DNA of 64,000 nt, taken from contig JAJOHG010000003.1 in NCBI GenBank assembly GCA_021029095.1, positions 1,550,001-1,614,000 on the forward strand, read 5' to 3'. Source of the DNA: Phellopilus nigrolimitatus (lineage: Eukaryota; Basidiomycota; Agaricomycetes; Hymenochaetales; Hymenochaetaceae). Below are positions 1 to 8,315 of the stretch, one piece after another; the stretch's first letter is position 1; every line of letters starts with the position of its first letter. Both the position numbers and the translations under genes were made by a program. A model generated the notes under the pieces. That model was not told where the DNA came from and searched no databases. It was given only the letters and a program-made list of their open reading frames with translations.

Positions 1-1824
1 ACGTTCTGCTTCGTCCTGCTACGCGATATCGGGCGGACACTCGCCCTCGTTCCCACGCTCTCGTCCAACCCAGCTCCTGAGGTTTCGAAACAATCTCCCC
101 GTCTCGTCTGCACAGTCCATCATGTCCGGACGCAGCTTTGGAAGCAGGCGCATAACGCTGCGCATGCGTCGACTACGACGGCCTAAGTTTGTCCGACACC
201 TCGTCGCTCGTGAGCTTGGACGAATACAAGAACCGCAATAGCAGCGGCTCTTCGCTGTCTCTTTCGTTCAGATCGGCGGCGCACACCGAGCCGGAGGATG
301 ATAGCGTCACTGTTAGCTCGAGGGACACCAGGTTACTCGTGCAAAAAACGAAGACAGTCATGAACGGCGGGAGCGGGTCGACAATGCAGGACTTCCACAC
401 CTTGTACGGCTTGGAGTCTGAGTCTCATGCAAGCGCGTTCGATGGTACGTCCTTGGTGTCCAAATCTCTGTTTCGTTTTCTGCTTTGTTTTGTTCTGTTC
501 TAACATGTAGAAAAAAGAGCGGTACCCCGCGGATCCTTCTGCAGTTTTCGAGCGGCTGAAGTTGTCGAATCCTCCAAGTCCATCGAGCGAAATACACAAT
601 GGCTGCGCGACCAGACGTCGCGCACTATAAACGGCATCATGACGCCCGAGTCTGTCGTCTCCGATGGCTCCTCGCTCGCGCTGAGCGGCGACGATCTCGA
701 TTCGCAGAGCCCGTTTGACGGCGACCTCGCACTTCAGCAGGACAACGGCCGCTATTACCATACATACACCTCCGGGAGCTCGTCGTCCGCCGCGTCCGCG
801 TCAGCCGCTCACGACGACGTCAGCATCGGCGAGCACGGCAGCCACCGCGTCGCGGACTGGCGCGATCCGAAGTTACACTGGCTTGCTTCTCAGGCCCAGT
901 CCAAGTCTGGCTCGTCCGACTACCCCTCCCCCTCCTCGTCGTCGAATCGCCAATCCGCGTCCTCGTCGACCTCCGACCCTCTTCCACGCACCGCGGACAC
1001 CCCATCCGAGGTCCGGCAGCTCGTGCCGCCCGCATGCACGGACTGCTCCGTGTGCGGCGTTTTGCTCGATGCATTCCGCTACGTGTGCTCGACGTGCGGG
1101 GAGCGCACGCCGTGCCCGCGTGCGAGCCCCGGCGCGAACGGGCACGCGAATGGCTATGCGGACGGCAAGGGAAAGGCGCGCGCCGACGTCGTCGACGTGT
1201 CGATGTTCGATCCGCTCGCGTACCCGCCGCGCGCACACACGAACGGTAAGCCGTTCCCCGCGCGCCCGCGCCCGCTGCCCACACTCCCCTCCGCGCCCTC
1301 CGCGTCGTCTGCGTCGTCGTCGTCGACGGTCGCGGGCAATGGCGGGTACGAGCTGTGCCCGGGTTGCTTCGAGACGGCCGGCGTGTTGCATGCGCTGGCG
1401 GGCGGCGCGGCTCCCGACGAGCCGACCTCGGCCTCGCCGGAGGACCAGCGCACGCTGAGCCAGCTGCGGGCGCGGCGCCGAGGCAGAAGGGCCACTTCCG
1501 CCATGCGTATCTCGAGAAGTTGTGGAGCGCGTCGAGGTGGAAAGACGTCGGTGCGTGATTCGTCCCTTTTTGATCTCGATATTAGCGGATGCTGAGTAGT
1601 CTGGACGGTGCAGAGCAAGACAATATAAGCGAGTGTACGATCTGCAACACCTCGTTGACAGCGCAGCGCTACAAATGCGCATCGTGCAAGAACTTCGTAC
1701 TCTGCCGTGCATGCTACAGGTCCGTGCCACCACCAGTCATGATGTCCCTCTGCGTACTTGAACTTGTCTTTTTTCTAGCCGAGTGCACGAAGTTCATCCT
1801 TCACACACTTTCCTCGATGTTCCC
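1..1824 (+). pseudogene. ZZ-type zinc-finger protein gene, 5' part, split by a retrotransposon
   Basis: This is the left part of a multi-domain ZZ zinc-finger gene that enters from before the window. A Ser-rich N-terminal region is followed by a first ZZ-like cluster (about 1036-1370, CSVCG, CSTCG and CPGCF motifs) and a second (about 1630-1824, CTICN, CASCK, CRACY). Candidate introns are about 445-510, 1551-1588 and 1719-1780. ZZ modules are zinc-binding protein-interaction domains; the specific role of this family is unknown to me. The reading frame appears to shift near 182, 600 and 1475, where protein-like sequence continues in a neighbouring frame. These could be decay or assembly indels. 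The coding sequence stops at the LTR junction at 1824, inside the second ZZ module, and resumes at 8311-8316. Presence of a ZZ gene is well supported; the exact exon structure is not. Confidence 0.7.
1820..1824. repeat. Target site duplication, left copy (TTCCC)
   Basis: The five bases TTCCC directly abut the 5' LTR and are repeated exactly after the 3' LTR. Five-base duplications are the norm for Ty3/Gypsy integrases. Removing the element and one copy joins a Leu-Asp-Val codon run to Pro-Asp in the host gene, which confirms the boundary. Confidence 0.95.
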
Positions 1825-1918
1825 TGTTATGACACGTATTTTAATTTTCCCTTACCTTGTCTTGAACTTGCGGCCTCTCAGTATTTAGAGTTACATAATA
1901 GCCTAGAGCGTTCTACAA

Positions 1919-1996
1919 TGACGTCATCATGACATCATAGTCTAGACCATGACATCATAGTGACATCATCGACGGTGACATCATCTATGACATCAT
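1919..1996 (+). promoter_or_regulatory. CRE/ATF-like motif array in LTR U3
   Basis: One perfect TGACGTCA (1919-1926) is followed by five copies of TGACATCAT starting at 1930, 1950, 1961, 1976 and 1988. TGACGTCA is the CREB/ATF bZIP consensus and TGACATCA is a one-base variant. The spacing upstream of the TATA box fits an enhancer. Binding by a stress-responsive bZIP factor is inference. The same array recurs in the 3' LTR at 8001-8078. Confidence 0.6.
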
Positions 1997-2068
1997 TAGC
2001 TCCACTCGCTCCACTAATGTAACCATATTAGGTAGTGTACTGCTTGGTCTGTGCGCACTAGGTTTTAG

Positions 2069-2112
2069 TATATAAAGAGGCAATAGACATCTGGGAGGCT
2101 CAATCGAGTTCT
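2069..2112 (+). promoter_or_regulatory. LTR TATA box and probable transcription start
   Basis: TATATAAA at 2069-2076 is the best core promoter signal in the LTR. The 11 bases that pair with the primer-binding site begin at 2102, 33 bp downstream of the start of the TATA box. In Tf1-type elements the first bases of the mRNA are the primer, so both signals place the start at or near 2102. Confidence 0.6.
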
Positions 2113-2230
2113 CTTAGAATCTCCACCATAAAGTGTGATCCCCTTCTAAGTCAGCTCAGCATTCTCTCTTGTCGTCTTGTGCTTTGGAGTTTGCGCCTCA
2201 GCCTTTTGGTTTGTGGTGTGCTCTAACAGT

Positions 2231-2241
2231 AGAACTCGATT
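2231..2241 (+). other. Primer-binding site of self-priming type
   Basis: AGAACTCGATT, starting two bases after the LTR, is the exact reverse complement of AATCGAGTTCT at 2102-2112 in the same LTR. This matches the Tf1/sushi mechanism, where the 5' end of the element's own RNA folds back to prime reverse transcription instead of a tRNA. I did not recognise a tRNA 3' end complementary to this site. Confidence 0.8.
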
Positions 2242-2862
2242 CTCCTCATTGCGCATTCTCCAGTTATCTCTCTCATCTCTAAACTCGCCCTCACCTCTAT
2301 AAACTCTTGCCTTGTCGCCGCGACACGTTGCGGCGGCCTGTTTTCATCACTTCACCATTCCACCTCACACCCGACGCGTGCGTTCAGAACGGTACGACCT
2401 TCGACCTCGAGGACATCACCTCCGACCTGAACAGCACTTCCGACACACCCATCGACTTTCCCTTTTCTATCTTCAACGCCACCACTATCAAGAACTCCCT
2501 CACCTTCGGTTCCCGCTACCTCGTCCTTACCGTCGTTGATCCCTTGATCGACGCTCGGCTTTTTGATAGGAAACCCCCCATACTCCCACATACGCGGAAA
2601 TCAGAGTGTCTGGTTCCACTACCGACTCGCCGCGTATTCACTTTCAATTCCGTTCTTTATTAAACCATCCTTCGCACTCTTGGTGAACTGTTGGTAGCGC
2701 AGGCTTAAGCTAAGCTACTGAGGACAATCCCTCCACGAGTAGTAAGGGACAGGCGAACACCACGTCGTAGCCCTCTCGTGCAACTGCTGAAGTGTGTGTT
2801 GCGGTGCCGTAGTCAGTAGAATTATCTACCGAAACATATTTCGTTGATAGTTAGTCACCGCA

Positions 2863-4044
2863 ATGGATCAACCACCACCTTTTGTCGACATAGAGGGGCA
2901 GCAGGCGCAGCAGCAGCCACCACCCCCAACCACCCAGGACTTGCTGCACCTTATCGGCATGTTGACGCACCAGGTGCAGGCCTTGGGAGGGAACGTTGCA
3001 CACCTCACCCAAACTGTAACCAACCTGGCTGCAGCCCCTCATCCACCACCCGTAATCATGCCAGCACCAGCGGCGGCGGCTCCCTCACCCAAAATGCCAA
3101 AGGTGGCACCACCGTCGTACTTTGAAGGAAATCAGGAGGAATCTGAGGGGTGGTTGTTAGAAGTTCGGATCTACCAGGAGACACATGCGGCTGAATTCCC
3201 AGATGTGGGGTCGCGTGTCAAATTTGCGTTGTCATACATGCGAGGAGAGATGGTGCAGGAGTGGAAGAGGATACACGCGCAGAGCGTCTATTACACATAC
3301 GAGGAGTTTGTGACGGACTTCAAGGAGCGATTTGGTGATCCCAACCCGGTTGCCACAGCCGTCTCCAAGCTGGACAACATGCATCAAGGGAAGGACACCA
3401 TGGACGCATTCGTGGTAAAGTTTCAGGATGTCGCTTCGCGCACGGGTTACAATGACGCTGCTTTGATTGAAGTCTTCAAAAAGAAAATTAATGGTCAGCT
3501 ACTTGCGCGTATGTACGCACTACCGACGATGCCAACCACTCTTTCACGTCACCACGGCATCAATGGATGGTACGAATGGGCACAGCGACTTGACCGACAG
3601 TGGAGGGAGGGCGAAGCCTATCGTCGTGGTGCAACGGAGCAAAAGCGGGTAGCTCCAGCACAGCAGACAAATGCAGGGAAGGCGACGCAGACACAGAGTC
3701 AGACGAGGACGTATCAGCAACCACAGGTGCAGGTACAACCAAACTATGGAAGTTATGGACAGGGTAGGGCTCAGCCGGGTGCGTCTGGGACGTCGACTAC
3801 GGGAGCGCCAAAAGACCCTAATGCTATGGATGTGGACCGGACGGGCCGGAGACCACCAGTGAAGTGTTTCAAGTGCGGTCGTCTTGGACATTATGCAAGG
3901 GACTGCAAGGTTGGCCTCGATGTCAGGGCGATGACTTACGACCAGATGCGCGATTATTTTGCTCAGGAGGCTGCTGCGCAGAAGGATAAGGAGGCTCTGG
4001 AGGCGAAAGCTAAGGAGCAGGGTTTTCCAAGCGAGTCCAAGTGA
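2863..4044 (+). CDS. gag: Retrotransposon Gag polyprotein
   Basis: This 393-residue protein starts at the first good ATG after the leader. Its N-terminus is Gln/Pro-rich. The middle region (about residues 85-250) resembles the Ty3/Gypsy capsid fold, with the EGWL and YxxFVTDFKERFGD patterns typical of these Gags. Near residue 334 there is a CCHC zinc knuckle (C-X2-C-X4-H-X4-C, CFKCGRLGHYARDC) for RNA binding, followed by a charged Ala/Lys/Glu tail. The protein would assemble virus-like particles and package element RNA. The frame ends with TGA at 4042-4044 and overlaps the pol frame, which is -1 relative to gag. Confidence 0.95.
   Translation: MDQPPPFVDIEGQQAQQQPPPPTTQDLLHLIGMLTHQVQALGGNVAHLTQTVTNLAAAPHPPPVIMPAPAAAAPSPKMPKVAPPSYFEGNQEESEGWLLEVRIYQETHAAEFPDVGSRVKFALSYMRGEMVQEWKRIHAQSVYYTYEEFVTDFKERFGDPNPVATAVSKLDNMHQGKDTMDAFVVKFQDVASRTGYNDAALIEVFKKKINGQLLARMYALPTMPTTLSRHHGINGWYEWAQRLDRQWREGEAYRRGATEQKRVAPAQQTNAGKATQTQSQTRTYQQPQVQVQPNYGSYGQGRAQPGASGTSTTGAPKDPNAMDVDRTGRRPPVKCFKCGRLGHYARDCKVGLDVRAMTYDQMRDYFAQEAAAQKDKEALEAKAKEQGFPSESK
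4020..4026 (+). promoter_or_regulatory. Candidate -1 ribosomal frameshift site (GGGTTTT)
   Basis: The pol frame is open from 4014 (an in-frame TAA lies at 4011) and gag stops at 4044, so any -1 shift must occur in about 30 bases. The heptamer G GGT TTT at 4020-4026 lies in this window, in gag phase, and fits the X XXY YYZ rule. It is the only such heptamer I see there. I did not establish a downstream stimulatory structure. Confidence 0.55.
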
Positions 4045-7000
4045 ACAATCTCCCGCTTGTGACTCAGAATCGATTTTCTTCTCTTGATGATGATGTAATA
4101 TTAGACTGTAAAGGTTCAGGGGGGTCTCTGACTGGTTCGGAGCTCGGCGCCAAAAGGGCGTGCTTAATTCCCCATTCCAATATATATTCTGGTCCAGATT
4201 CATCATCAGGAAAGGAAGAAAAAGGAGATAAGAAGTTCATTCGATCAACCAACAATCGGCATGTCGCTATACGCATCACACTGCAGACTAGTGACACCAA
4301 TGAAAGGTTGGACGTAGAAGCATTGTTAGACAGTGGCGCTACTGGCCTTTTCATTGATACCGAATTTGTTAAAGCAAATCGCCTGAAAACACGTAAACTT
4401 ACACGGAGTATACCGGTTTACAATGTTGATGGCACCAAGAATCAAGGAGGATCGATAGAAGAGGAGGTAGATCTGATTGTGCAGTTTAGCGAACATCGAG
4501 AGAAGGCAACTTTTGAAGTTTGTAACCTGGGAAAGACAACCGTAATTCTTGGTCACCCATGGTTAAAGAGACATAACCCGGAAATTGACTGGAACTCTGG
4601 GGAAGTCAAGTTAACTCGATGTCCGAAAACTTGCCATTCGATGCAGAGGCGTGAGAAGCGAGAGGAAGAGGCAAAGATACGGAGGTTGAAGCCTATGCCT
4701 GAGTTGATAGCAGACGAGGAAGATGAGGATGACGAGTTGGACAGGAGGATTGTGGAAGAAATGTTTTGGCTTCGCTACATTGATGAGAAAGATGGATCTG
4801 GTCCTGACCCCAAACCTCTAAACTGGAAGAAAGCGGAACCACCTGTCTGGAAGAACTTGGTGCCAGAAAGGTTTCACGAGTTCTTAGACGTGTTTGATCA
4901 AAAGACGTCAGAACGGCTTCCGACCAGAAAACCATGGGATCATGAGATAAACCTGAAACCTGATTTTGTTCCCAAGAAGTCGAAGGTTTATCCATTATCT
5001 CAGGACGAAGATGAAGAGGTGGGACGCTTCATTCAGGAACAAGAAGCCAAGGGATATATCCGGCCCTCTAAATCGCCAATGACATCGCCTATTTTCTTTA
5101 TCAATAAGAAGGATGGGAAGCGCAGAATGATTACAGATCACCGGTACCTAAATTCAGGAACTGTCAAAAATGCGTACCCGCTTCCCTTGATCTCAGAAAT
5201 TATTGATAAGCTTAAAGGGGCCAAGTACTTCTCTAAGATGGATTTGCGATGGGGTTATCACAATGTTCGAATCAAGGAAGGAGACGAGTGGAAGGCAGCT
5301 TTTGCAACGAGTAGGGGAGCGTATGAACCATTAGTCATGACCTTTGGATTGTGCAATGCACCAAGCACGTTCCAAAATATGATGAACGATATCTTCAATG
5401 ATCTCATGATCGAGGGAGTTGTTGTGATCTACATCGACGATATATTGGTTTTTACAAAGACTATGGAGGAGAATGATCGCATTGTCAAAGAAATCTTAAA
5501 ACGACTTCGCGAAAATGATCTATTCCTAAAACCCGAAAAGTGTGTGTTTGGAGTTGAGGAAGTGGAATTTTTGGGGATGATAATCAGAAACGGCGAGGTC
5601 AGCATGATGAAGGAGAAGGTGGAAGCAGTAAAAGACTGGCCAGTTCCCAAGAAAGTCAGAGACGTCGAATCGTTCTTAGGTTTTGCAAATTTCTATCGTC
5701 GCTTCGTCAAAGACTTTGCAAAAATCACCAGGCCTTTGAATGATTTAAAAAAGAAAGAAAACTCTTGGGAATGGGGAGAAAGAGAACAAAAGGCATTTGA
5801 CGAGTTGAAGACACGTTTCTGTGAACAACCAGTTCTTGTTATTCCTGATCCACGAAATGAACTACGTGTTGAATCGGATGCATCAGACTTTGCGACAGGA
5901 GCAGTACTCTCCATGAAATGTGACGATGGATTATGGAGACCGTGCGCATATTTGTCCAAGTCGCTCAGTGATGTGGAAAGGAACTATGACGTCCATGACA
6001 AAGAATTATTGGGCATTATGCGAGCGCTTGAAGCATGGCGCCACCATTTGGAAGGCTCAACCCATAAATTTGAAATATGGACTGATCACAAGAATTTGGA
6101 ATACTTCATGAAGGCAAAAAATCTTAATCGTCGACAAGCTCGTTGGTCCCTCTACCTGTCTCGCTTTGATTTTGTAATTCTTCATAAACCTGGCAAAACA
6201 ATGGAAAAGACTGATTCCCTCTCGAGACGTTCGGACCTTAAAGAGGGGGTGGAGAATGACAATAAAAACGTAGTGTTGTTGAAACCAGAATTTTTCAAAA
6301 TCAAAGCGACTCAACAGGGTCATGTCTTGTTAGATGGAGAAGAGAAAGAGTTGTTGACGAAGATTAGGAAGGCAAAGGATTGGGATGAGGCGGTGGTGAA
6401 GGCGGCAGATGAATTGCGGAAGTCAGGGACAAAGAGGTTGAGAGGCGAAGAATGGGAAGAGGAGCAAGGCTTAATCCTATATCGAGGAAAGGTGTATGTC
6501 CCAAAGGATGGTCAGATCAGGAGAGAAATTGTCAAACTACATCACGATTCGGCAGTAGCAGGACATCCAGGAAATTGGAAAACTTTGGAATTGATCGCGC
6601 GAAACTATTGGTGGCCAGGGATGACAAAGTTTGTACAAGCTTATGTCAAAGGCTGTGATACTTGTGCGCGTCATAAGTCTTTACCAGAGAAGCCTGCTGG
6701 GAAATTGATGCCTAATCCTACTCCTACTGCACCTTGGGAAGATATTTCAGTGGATTTTGTGACAGGACTGCCAGAAGCACAAGGGTTTAATGCCTTACTG
6801 GTAGTATGTGATCGCTTCTCGAAACAAATCCATGTGATTAACACCAGAGAGGAGACCTCGGCGTTAGGACTGGCAGCATTGTATAGGGATCATGTGTGGA
6901 AACTGCATGGGTTACCGCTAACAGTAATCTCGGATCGGGGTCCACAATTCGCATCAGCATTCATGAAAGAATTGAATAGCATTTTGGGGATCAAGACCAA

Positions 7001-7895
7001 GCTGTCCACAGCATATCATCCACAAACAGATGGACAAACAGAACGGATGAATCAAGAGATCGAGCAGTATTTGAGGATGTTTGTTGATCATCGCCAAGAA
7101 AATTGGCCATCCTGGACTGCTATGGCAGAATTTGCATACAACAACAAAGTACAGACAGCCACAAAGATCTCCCCGTTCTTCTCTGTTTATGGAAGAAATC
7201 CACGCATGGGTTTTGAAGTGCGAAGGGATGCTAAAGTAGAAGCGGCAGATGACTTTGCAAATCGGATGAAAGGAATACATGAGGAAGCAAAGTCAGCATT
7301 GGAAAAGGCAAAAGAGGAAATGCGGAAGTACGCAGACCAAAGGCGAGGAGATGCTCCAAAATACAAAGTAGGAGATAAGGTCTGGTTAGACACCACAAAC
7401 CTCAAAATAAACCGACCTTCTAGGAAACTCGCTGAGAAAAGAATTGGTCCATACCCCATAACGCGTATCATTTCTCCAAATGCTGTACAACTTCGTCTCC
7501 CAAACAGTATAAAAATACATCCTGTTGTAAATGTCTCGCGCATTCACCTGCACACCGCTGCCAGTATCCCTGGACAAAGAGCCGCTCCACCTCCACCCAT
7601 AGAAGTAGGAGAAGAGAAGGATTATGAAGTAGAGGAAATTTTGGATGCTAGACGACGCAGAAACAAGTTGGAATTCCTAGTCAAATGGAAAGGGTACACG
7701 GATGAAAACAATACTTGGGAACCAGAGGAAAACTGCAAAGGGTCACAAAAACTTATAAAAGAATTCTATAAACGATACGCAGCAGCGCCACGGTCCATCA
7801 GCCTAGCTGATTTCCAAGCCTTGAATTTCCGCCCTTATGAGAATTTCACATCCACTCCAACCAACTTTGTCAATCGTCTGGAAGTCGATCCTTAA
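4026..7895 (+). CDS. pol: Retrotransposon Pol polyprotein (PR-RT-RH-IN-chromodomain)
   Basis: The frame is open to 7895, about 1,285-1,290 residues, and is probably entered by -1 frameshifting since it lacks a convincing ATG (4041 is GTG). Counting from 4041, the aspartic protease motif LLDSGAT is near residue 93 and the reverse transcriptase core YIDD near 465. RNase H has ESDAS near 611 and TDHKNLEYF near 681. The integrase zinc site (HHDSAVAGH and CDTC) spans about 834-875. Catalytic residues are Asp near 910 (SVDFVTG), Asp near 967 (SDRGPQF) and Glu near 1002 (GQTERMNQE). The GPY/F motif is near 1134 and the chromodomain spans about 1192-1248 with the aromatic residues of WKGY and NTWEP. 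All catalytic residues that I can identify are present, so the protein looks functional. Confidence 0.95.
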   Translation, partial: SKRVQVNNLPLVTQNRFSSLDDDVILDCKGSGGSLTGSELGAKRACLIPHSNIYSGPDSSSGKEEKGDKKFIRSTNNRHVAIRITLQTSDTNERLDVEALLDSGATGLFIDTEFVKANRLKTRKLTRSIPVYNVDGTKNQGGSIEEEVDLIVQFSEHREKATFEVCNLGKTTVILGHPWLKRHNPEIDWNSGEVKLTRCPKTCHSMQRREKREEEAKIRRLKPMPELIADEEDEDDELDRRIVEEMFWLRYIDEKDGSGPDPKPLNWKKAEPPVWKNLVPERFHEFLDVFDQKTSERLPTRKPWDHEINLKPDFVPKKSKVYPLSQDEDEEVGRFIQEQEAKGYIRPSKSPMTSPIFFINKKDGKRRMITDHRYLNSGTVKNAYPLPLISEIIDKLKGAKYFSKMDLRWGYHNVRIKEGDEWKAAFATSRGAYEPLVMTFGLCNAPSTFQNMMNDIFNDLMIEGVVVIYIDDILVFTKTMEENDRIVKEILKRLRENDLFLKPEKCVFGVEEVEFLGMIIRNGEVSMMKEKVEAVKDWPVPKKVRDVESFLGFANFYRRFVKDFAKITRPLNDLKKKENSWEWGEREQKAFDELKTRFCEQPVLVIPDPRNELRVESDASDFATGAVLSMKCDDGLWRPCAYLSKSLSDVERNYDVHDKELLGIMRALEAWRHHLEGSTHKFEIWTDHKNLEYFMKAKNLNRRQARWSLYLSRFDFVILHKPGKTMEKTDSLSRRSDLKEGVENDNKNVVLLKPEFFKIKATQQGHVLLDGEEKELLTKIRKAKDWDEAVVKAADELRKSGTKRLRGEEWEEEQGLILYRGKVYVPKDGQIRREIVKLHHDSAVAGHPGNWKTLELIARNYWWPGMTKFVQAYVKGCDTCARHKSLPEKPAGKLMPNPTPTAPWEDISVDFVTGLPEAQGFNALLVVCDRFSKQIHVINTREETSALGLAALYRDHVWKLHGLPLTVISDRGPQFASAFMKELNSILGIKTKLSTAYHPQTDGQTERMNQEIEQYLRMFVDHRQENWPSWTAMAEFAYNNKVQTATKISPFFSVYGRNPRMGFEVRRDAKVEAADDFANRMKGIHEEAKSALEKAKEEMRKYADQRRGDAPKYKVGDKVWLDTTNLKINRPSRKLAEKRIGPYPITRIISPNAVQLRLPNSIKIHPVVNVSRIHLHTAASIPGQRAAPPPPIEVGEEKDYEVEEILDARRRRNKLEFLVKWKGYTDENNTWEPEENCKGSQKLIKEFYKRYAAAPRSISLADFQALNFRPYENFTSTPTNFVNRLEVDP

Positions 7896-7903
7896 AGAGG
7901 GGG
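7894..7903 (+). other. Polypurine tract
   Basis: AAAGAGGGGG lies three bases before the 3' LTR, the usual position of the plus-strand primer for LTR-element reverse transcription. Confidence 0.8.
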
Positions 7904-7906
7904 TGA

Positions 7907-8310
7907 TGTTATGACACGTATTTTAATTTTCCCTTACCTTGTCTTGAACTTGCGGCCTCTCAGTATTTAGAGTTACATAATAGCCTAGAGCGTTCTACAA
8001 TGACGTCATCATGACATCATAGTCTAGACCATGACATCATAGTGACATCATCGACGGTGACATCATCTATGACATCATTAGCTCCACTCGCTCCACTAAT
8101 GTAACCATATTAGGTAGTGTACTGCTTGGTCTGTGCGCACTAGGTTTTAGTATATAAAGAGGCAATAGACATCTGGGAGGCTCAATCGAGTTCTCTTAGA
8201 ATCTCCACCATAAAGTGTGATCCCCTTCTAAGTCAGCTCAGCATTCTCTCTTGTCGTCTTGTGCTTTGGAGTTTGCGCCTCAGCCTTTTGGTTTGTGGTG
8301 TGCTCTAACA
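7907..8310 (+). repeat. 3' LTR (404 bp)
   Basis: This copy matches 1825-2228 base for base by eye, including the CRE-like array (8001-8078) and TATA box. It is followed by the second TTCCC target duplication. Confidence 0.97.
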
Positions 8311-8315
8311 TTCCC
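8311..8315. repeat. Target site duplication, right copy (TTCCC)
   Basis: Exact repeat of 1820-1824, directly after the 3' LTR. Confidence 0.95.

Larger units (their letters stand above)
1825..2228 (+). repeat. 5' LTR (404 bp)
   Basis: The repeat begins TGTTATGACAC and ends GCTCTAACA, so it has the usual TG...CA ends. By eye it is identical to 7907-8310. It holds a cluster of CRE-like motifs, a TATA box and the presumed transcription start. Confidence 0.97.
1825..8310 (+). mobile_element. Complete Ty3/Gypsy chromovirus LTR retrotransposon (Tf1/sushi-like)
   Basis: The element is 6,486 bp long and holds, in order, a 5' LTR, a self-complementary primer-binding site, a leader of about 620 nt, gag, pol (protease, reverse transcriptase, RNase H, integrase, GPY/F motif, chromodomain), a polypurine tract and a 3' LTR. 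The domain order RT-RNase H-integrase identifies Ty3/Gypsy. The C-terminal chromodomain places it among chromoviruses, whose chromodomains bind histone marks and steer integration. Both LTRs are 404 bp and read as identical, and both main reading frames are open, so the insertion is recent and may still be competent. It sits in sense orientation inside a ZZ zinc-finger gene and separates its two halves. No frameshift or nonsense mutation is visible in gag or pol. Confidence 0.97.

Noticed and set aside
873..1733. Long minus-strand frame opposite the ZZ gene
   Set aside because: It is Arg-rich antisense sequence produced by GC-rich third codon positions; the zinc-cluster motifs are on the + strand.
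2307..2663. Open frame of 118 codons in the retrotransposon leader
   Set aside because: It begins only at TTG, has no domain resemblance and lies in the untranslated leader between the primer-binding site and gag.
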